A stretch of 64,000 nucleotides of DNA from NCBI RefSeq assembly GCF_019925205.1, contig NC_083568.1:24240393-24304392 (forward strand), in the 5' to 3' direction. The translations under genes were made by a program, and so were the position numbers. The notes beneath the pieces were generated by a model. It was not told the origin of the DNA and did no database searches. It was given only the letters and a program-made list of their open reading frames with translations. Origin of the DNA: Metopolophium dirhodum (Eukaryota > Arthropoda > Insecta > Hemiptera > Aphididae). Of the stretch, positions 58,274-64,000 are shown in pieces. How positions within the stretch are numbered: the stretch's first letter is position 1; each line of letters opens with the position of its first letter.

Positions 58274-59842
58274 ATGGGAGACAATAAAAAACCTTACTTT
58301 GAACCCGGAAAATTCATGGGAAATAATTCTGAAAACGTCGATTCTTTCTTAAAAAATTATCAAAGAGCTGCACTTATTAACGGATGGTCCAAATCTGAAA
58401 AAAGTCTATATATTCCCGTATTTTTAGAAGGCACTGCTCTCATATTTTATGACAATATTATGGATACCGTTGAAAACATTAATTTGTCCGATCTAGAAAA
58501 AAAATTTAGACTAGAATTTGAACCCATTGCCCAAACTCATATGCTTCGAATAACGCTTGAAAAACGCAAACAGAAACCCGATGAACAAAGTGTGTCTTAC
58601 ATTAATGAAGTAGAGTCATTGTGTAGGCGAATTGACAAAGATATGTCACAAGGAGAAATGGTACGAAGTATAATGAAAGGTTTAAAACCCACAATATTGA
58701 GATGTATAGGAATATTAGGAAATGAAACACTTGATGAACTAAAAAAAAACGTTCGCAAATATGAACTTATAGAGTTTATGACAGCAGATAGTATAGATAA
58801 AAACCCATATGAAATTGAAACAAAGATAATTGAAAATAAAATCCAGCAAATAAATACAAACTACAAACTAAAAACCAACAAAAATAGTAAATTACGAGAG
58901 GAAATAGAAAATTTAAAAGAAACTATAGGTCAGTTAAAACTATCTCAGATAAACAATGATAATAATTATCGAAACAATTTTACTAAATACGACTCAATTT
59001 TGAGATATAACGAAAATAACAGTAATTATATCAATAATAATAATAATTCAGCACACACAAAACAATGCTCGATATGCTCGAAGAATCACCACACTGAATA
59101 TGAATGTTACTTTAAAAACAAAACTAATATAATATGTCAATTATGCAATAAATTTGGACATTCCGCGATCACTTGTCGTTCAAGTTCAACTAACAACAAG
59201 CCAAAAAAATTAAATACAAGGTTAAATTCTTCTAATAATTGCTCATCTTTAAATACAGAAATACGGAAACAAAATATAAATAAAATTAACTGTACACCCG
59301 ATGCTATTTATATTGAAGCTCAATTTAATAATATTACCTTACCAATAACAATTGACACGGGGGCAAACATATGTTGTATTAGACAAGAACTACTACCCAG
59401 TAATTATACAATAACGCCGAGTACACTACAGCTATCAGGACCAGATAATGAACTACTATGCGTGGTAGGTATAACCAAAATTAAAATCAAAATCGACAAT
59501 AATTATTTCAATATTGACGCTCACGTAGTAAAAAAATTAAGCAGCGCAATCTTACTTGGAAATGACTTTTTGATCAAAAATAATACTCTGATCAATTTCA
59601 AAGACAGTAACATTATTTTAAATAATAATATAAATATCCAATTAAAAATCAACAATAATATAAACGCGCTCAATAGTATAGATAATACCAACAATATTAT
59701 AGAACTAACAGGTAGCATATTTAATTGCCCAGATAACTTCGCTATAGCACACTGTATATCTGCAGATCTCAAAATGAATAAGGGGATAACAAATTTATTA
59801 TCCAAAGTATACGGTGATACTAAATCACAACTTGGAAGGTAA
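58274..59842 (+). CDS. gag-protease polyprotein with truncated macro domain
   Basis: One 522-codon frame from ATG 58274. Residues about 10-170 look like a retrotransposon Gag capsid region (helical; LKNYQRAALINGWSKSEK near the start). About 190-230 is Lys/Asn-rich with coiled-coil character. Two CCHC zinc knuckles follow at Cys265-Cys278 (CSICSKNHHTEYEC) and Cys288-Cys301 (CQLCNKFGHSAITC). An aspartic protease has its active site at Asp361-Thr-Gly (TIDTGANICCI) and the ILLGNDFL motif near residue 429. From about residue 475 the frame reads ELTGSIFNCPDNFAIAHC and ISADLKMNKGI, which is the start of a macro (ADP-ribose-binding) domain of the ALC1/TARG1-like type, fused in frame to the protease. 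The domain is cut after about 42 residues; the last residues come from the 3' LTR. The frame is otherwise free of stops. The truncated macro part cannot fold as a full ADP-ribose pocket. Confidence 0.87.
   Translation: MGDNKKPYFEPGKFMGNNSENVDSFLKNYQRAALINGWSKSEKSLYIPVFLEGTALIFYDNIMDTVENINLSDLEKKFRLEFEPIAQTHMLRITLEKRKQKPDEQSVSYINEVESLCRRIDKDMSQGEMVRSIMKGLKPTILRCIGILGNETLDELKKNVRKYELIEFMTADSIDKNPYEIETKIIENKIQQINTNYKLKTNKNSKLREEIENLKETIGQLKLSQINNDNNYRNNFTKYDSILRYNENNSNYINNNNNSAHTKQCSICSKNHHTEYECYFKNKTNIICQLCNKFGHSAITCRSSSTNNKPKKLNTRLNSSNNCSSLNTEIRKQNINKINCTPDAIYIEAQFNNITLPITIDTGANICCIRQELLPSNYTITPSTLQLSGPDNELLCVVGITKIKIKIDNNYFNIDAHVVKKLSSAILLGNDFLIKNNTLINFKDSNIILNNNINIQLKINNNINALNSIDNTNNIIELTGSIFNCPDNFAIAHCISADLKMNKGITNLLSKVYGDTKSQLGR
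59705..59825 (+). other. start of a macro domain within the retrotransposon ORF
   Basis: The segment coding for residues about 478-517 has the strand-loop pattern of macro domains: a hydrophobic strand, the AHCISADLKM motif with the Asn/Asp and Gly-rich loop of the ADP-ribose site, then a helix ending in KVYG. The later half of the domain, including the second phosphate loop, is missing. Confidence 0.75.
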
Positions 59843-59946
59843 TAGCGTAATATTTTACAATTCTAACTTTTACTATTTTAATATAACTATCGACAGGAGT
59901 CGTATTTATATTTATTAATATTTTATCTTATTTCTACGTTATTACA
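59837..59946 (+). repeat. 3' LTR remnant
   Basis: About 110 bases matching the end of the 5' LTR. The first 610 or so bases were removed with the rest of pol. Confidence 0.85.
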
Positions 59947-59950
59947 CTGT

Positions 59951-60753
59951 TTAATCGTTCGACTCATGTCGGGAGGTTATGGTAAGCGGAGTTGGGTCTC
60001 TTTATTCCAGAGATTTCTATATAGTACTATAAAAGCGAACTCCAACAATAAATTGAACCATAAATGTCGGTTGACAATTGTATGGTATTTTATATGGTAA
60101 ATAAGATTAATTATGATTTGTCTTGTATTGTAGTTTATAATTTCTAAACATCATGTTGTTTTAAAAAAAATCAAATAAATATTTGATGTAAATCATTTTA
60201 CATTTACTATTTTATTTTACCATTAAAACAATTTTATAGCAAATTCAATTTGTATAATGAATGAAATGTTTTGCCAACTGACAAAATGCCGGCCGTTCAC
60301 AGCTTCACTTGATCATCATGCAAATTATATAGGAGTTCCTTATCTAGTTTTGTATTATAGAAGTCTGTGCCTTATTCTAGTCTTCATAGCATTATCAACA
60401 CGATTTTATATATTAATGATGTATGTAAATAATAGATACTATACCATTGTCATAATATTATATCATAGTCAAACAACGTTTAATATTTCGTAAGGTTATA
60501 GTGTAAAATAATTAGATAAACTATACTAAATTTATTTACGGTTTTATAGAAAATATTGAATATTGTATAGAAACTTTAATCGTTTAAAATGAATTACATT
60601 TATATTAATAATAAACTATATACATGAACTTTTCAAAAAAAATAAAAAATAGTTGCTTATATTGAACCTCCAATAATTTTAAAAAATGAACCATTCAAAA
60701 CTTGGTTAATATAATAAATTGAATTGAGCTTATGTTTGGGATTTAACTATGTA
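59951..60753. other. non-coding, nothing recognised
   Basis: AT-rich flank of the retrotransposon. A 78-codon frame at 60257-60493 shows one hydrophobic stretch and no recognised family; I do not call it a gene. Confidence 0.45.
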
Positions 60754-61199
60754 GGCGGTTCAATAAAAAATATAATTGGTTCAAATAAAAGAAACGTTGG
60801 CCTAAGTTAGATCAATTTGTAATCATTCTGACCTTAACAAAAAAAATTACTCTCAAACTGTTGTTCACATGCTTAGATATCTTTTAAGTGCAGTTGAATA
60901 ATTATAAATTCAAATAAATCTAATGCTCCCAAATGTCAAAAATGGCCCAACCTAAGTCACTCTCCCCTTATTATAAAACCAATATTAATGGTGTACTTAG
61001 TGCGTATTTGAATGAACTATAAAATATTATATTAATTGTCAGATTTCTGCAAGTAATTTAACGAGTTTATTAATTACCGTTTTTATGACTTAATATGTAC
61101 GATTTTACAACATCTGAAAAAATTTACAATAGCTTCGAAATAGGTACATAATATTTATTGTTATATTATTGGCATAATATTTTCTATTTAGGAAGTGAC

Positions 61200-61503
61200 C
61201 AGTGGCGTAACTAGGATTTTTCAATGGGAGGCGACTGGGTTAAACAAAGTAAATCAGGATTTGATATCCGTTACTTTATAATATAAGGCTTATACTATAG
61301 GCCGTTATTACTATATCCCGTAACCGTAATAACCTCTGCAAAATAATTGATAATATGCTAAATGTTTCTTTAAAACCGTTTTGAGAAATATCATGGTTTG
61401 TACTTTGCATTTTATTATATAATATTTATACCATAACACGTCCAATAGTATAGAGTGGGGAGGACTGAATCATCCTTAGGTCCACTCTCTGGGTACGCCA
61501 CTG
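61200..61503. mobile_element. MITE with CAGTGGCGTA-type inverted ends (copy B)
   Basis: Ends CAGTGGCGTAACTAGG and, reversed, CAGTGGCGTACCCAGAG. It occupies the same place in block B as its relative at 5666-5957 in block A. Confidence 0.65.
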
Positions 61504-62287
61504 TTTAGATGCACATAAATATATAATATACATGCATTATAAACGCTTTTTAATTTAAATATTTAATGTATCGAAAAACAATACTTTACACAATAATCAA
61601 TATCATAGTCCATAGAATATTGACTATAAAAATGATTTACTTACCAGTGCATTTACGGCAATCTTTCCTAACTATATGAGTAATACAAGTAATAGAATAT
61701 AAATAAAATAGATTATACTAATGTCTAACATATTACATTTCTATTAATTATAATAGTAAGTAATAAAATATGTAATCAATGGTAACCATTAAAAGAAACT
61801 AAAAATTATGTGTCGCTACCCTTAAGCTACGAAACGAGATGAAAAAAAACACCCTCCAATGCCCAAAGAATATACTGATGTATCTGTATATTATGCTCGG
61901 CAACGGGGGAAAAACATCGAAGGACCACTCGGGAACAACCGAGAAAGAATAATTACCAACTTTGAATTTGATCGATAGTGCCTACTAATCGGGGTGATAG
62001 GCCACTACATACACACACCTGACAGACTAGTACTACACGCCTTCCCATGTGATGACGACACTACGGTGATGATGTGAGGTGACGTACATGGGACAGCGAC
62101 CCACAGTAATCGGGAAACGCTGGCTAAGTTGATCAGATGGAATGAGGTTATATAAGATTGCAATAACTTATAAGACCGGGTACTGGATCAGAGAGTTCTT
62201 GATTTTCCCTCACAACGATTAGGTATAATTATTGAAATAATAATAATAAATTTATGATTTCTTATCTGTTTTATTTATATATTTTAC

Positions 62288-62470
62288 TAGATGACACGAA
62301 AATATGGAAAAGGTCTTTGTGATTATGCAAGTAGTATAATATTATCAGGTAGGCAATCCACCTGTGGTACATCGCGGAAATCACGTGGTGCGTATGTCTA
62401 ATTTAACTCTAATAGTATTGAGAAATGCAGAAAGAAATGAAGAATAATACCAAATGTGACATGAACATTA
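62288..62470 (-). mobile_element. Helitron-like 3' remnant (copy B)
   Basis: Same remnant as at 7243-7430, in the same place in the block. Confidence 0.6.
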
Positions 62471-63321
62471 CAGTTAGATATAAAATATAATGAATACATA
62501 ATAACTGTAATCATTACCTCGCCGAGTCCAATCAGATTTATTCAGGTATTCACCTTACAAAATGTAGTTATAATTTAATTATGATAAATCAGTTATTGTA
62601 AAAAATCCTGATTTCAGCCCGTTGCAAGGAATGCATATGAATCACCAATATGAGGGAAATTTAAGTTTGATAGTTACCTTAATATTATATGTCCTTGTGT
62701 TTCTTTCTATTTACCTTAGAAGGTGAACTATGTTTGTGAAAAAAAATTAAGAAAGAAGACGCCAAAACTTGAAATAAATATAAATCACTAATTTATTATT
62801 TTTGGGGCCAGTTACATTAAATTGGGCCACTAGAAGTTATTAGGTATCCGATAAATTCATGATGTATTCCTCGCATTATGCTAAAATCGTTGATTTTTTA
62901 ATTTACCAATGTATTATTTTTATATTTAGGTAGAAAAATATGTAGAATATTTTAAGATTATGAAGTATATTAAACACTGAATGACATACCTGTGGTGGAA
63001 AACTCTTCCGATTTTATGAGTAAATTCTCCCGGATCAACAAAATGTTTAAGTGAAGAAAATGTGTAAGCTCTCACGAGTTTATTTAAAATTATGTCATAA
63101 AACATTATAAACTATACAGACCATAAAATAGCGCCTTAAGTTTATTTTAAATCTGTATGTTCATATCATAGTACAAATTAAATTTCAATGTTAATTTAAT
63201 TTAAAATTAATTTCAATTATCATTATCTTTATTATTTACTAGAATTTAAACAATTTACTTTTTTTTAATGAAACTCAATTAATGTGTAATACATTTTAAT
63301 TTGTATTTTCATATTATTATA

Positions 63322-64000
63322 CAAGGTGTATCTTATGTCATTGTACACGGGGTTTTTTAACGATTATGGATCGATGATATAGGATTTCGTTAAAACGAAA
63401 AAACCATGTTTCTTTATTTTTAACAGGCAATTTTTTTTATAACAATTTCAAAATGTTTAAACACGCAGGTGTAACAGTAGCAAAATCAACTTTATTTTTT
63501 AAAATGGCAACGACTATCTTTTTTAGCGGATTCTTGTAAAGCTTTTTTTCTGAACATTTTGATCATCAATTTTGGTTCGTTAATTAATTAAATATGGCCC
63601 TATAAAGCTTAGTAAAATCTACATTAATACATTTAATTGAAATACTGTGTACAGGTTTAATTTACAAGAGCTAAATACATTTTTCTTATAACTAACTTTT
63701 GTAACTTGAAATTTGAACCATAAGTTCCTTATATTGGTAGGTATCGCCTGCAAAGTATGAATTAAGCAGTTGAAATTCTTTAAGAATTATTTAATAATCG
63801 TTATTTAAAATAAACTATTTGCAAGATATTTAAATAAATAGTCAATCTCAATATAGGTTTGTAACCTGTGACGTCCAACGCAAACCAATATTATTATAAT
63901 TTATAATTGTACTAGCAGGTACCGTAGGAGCGCGAAAGGCGACGAGATAGATAAGAAATACTATCCCGCGCGCCTCAGTCTCCGCCGATCCAATACTGCA
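63322..64000. other. unassigned repeat-like DNA to the window end
   Basis: Starts ACAAGGTGTATCTTATGTCA where the copy A block would continue with other sequence, so it looks like the edge of an inserted element whose other end I cannot find. The last 80 bases become GC-rich (GCGCGAAAGGCGACGAG), with no gene visible. Confidence 0.4.

Larger units (their letters stand above)
57119..59946 (+). mobile_element. LTR retrotransposon with gag-protease-macro ORF, 3' part deleted
   Basis: The 5' LTR (57119-57841) has TGTAAT...ATTACA ends. The 3' LTR survives only as its last 110 or so bases (about 59837-59946), ending in the same ATTACA. CTGT flanks both sides. RT, RNase H and integrase are absent: a deletion joined the macro-domain coding region to the 3' LTR at GGAAGGTAAT, a word that also occurs in the 5' LTR at about 57731. 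A CTGT 4-bp duplication and a Lys-type primer site suggest a Ty3/gypsy-like element. Confidence 0.88.
60754..63321. repeat. 3-kb dispersed block, copy B
   Basis: Colinear with 5235-8278. It lacks the 506-bp segment of copy A (junction at 62090-62100) and is bounded on the right by an unrelated insertion at 63321. Confidence 0.8.

Overview
The window reads as AT-rich repetitive DNA from an insect, most likely an aphid. The evidence is the many GGTAGGTACCTACC-type low-complexity tracts, a 5S rRNA fragment of insect or aphid type, and the mix of hAT, Helitron, errantivirus-like and SINE-like repeats. The species call is an impression and was not tested by search. I see no convincing host protein-coding gene. 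Almost everything that can be named is a mobile element, its decayed remains, or tandemly amplified DNA.

Layout. 1-10946: AT-rich DNA with a 5S rRNA fragment (1467-1523), a small GC-rich tandem duplication, a decayed minus-strand PRE_C2HC gag-like gene (about 4100-4892) between inverted termini, and a 3-kb dispersed block (5235-8278) repeated at 60754-63321. 10947-22738: a tandem LTR-body-LTR-body-LTR array of a gypsy/errantivirus-type element with one 4-bp target duplication (ACAG) around the whole array. Both bodies lack gag, protease and most of RT/RNase H, keep integrase, and carry an env gene broken by the same 740-bp solo LTR. 24289-26354: an internally deleted hAT element with an exact 8-bp target duplication. 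28474-29700: a Helitron-like repeat holding a 20-bp minisatellite and a roughly 240-bp tandem array. 30180-31980: mixed direct and inverted short repeats. 32240-32580: a decayed fragment resembling Polinton/Maverick-type proteins.

32618-55445 is a macrosatellite built on a 3146-bp unit: three head-to-tail copies, then about five inverted copies with 2409-, 3150- and 1730-bp length forms, then direct orientation again. Most units carry two separate segments that resemble the internal promoter region of 5S rRNA, plus a tRNA-like SINE-type segment, all on one strand. A Helitron (50990-54174), itself holding an opposite Helitron and a foldback element, interrupts the last unit.

55446-64000: dispersed repeats, two foldback elements, and a compact LTR retrotransposon (57119-59946, TSD CTGT) with a tRNA-Lys-type primer site. 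Its 522-codon gag-protease ORF ends in the first part of a macro (ADP-ribose-binding) domain, cut off by a deletion into the 3' LTR. This gag-protease-macro arrangement and the 5S/5S/tRNA-like macrosatellite are the two most unusual things in the window.
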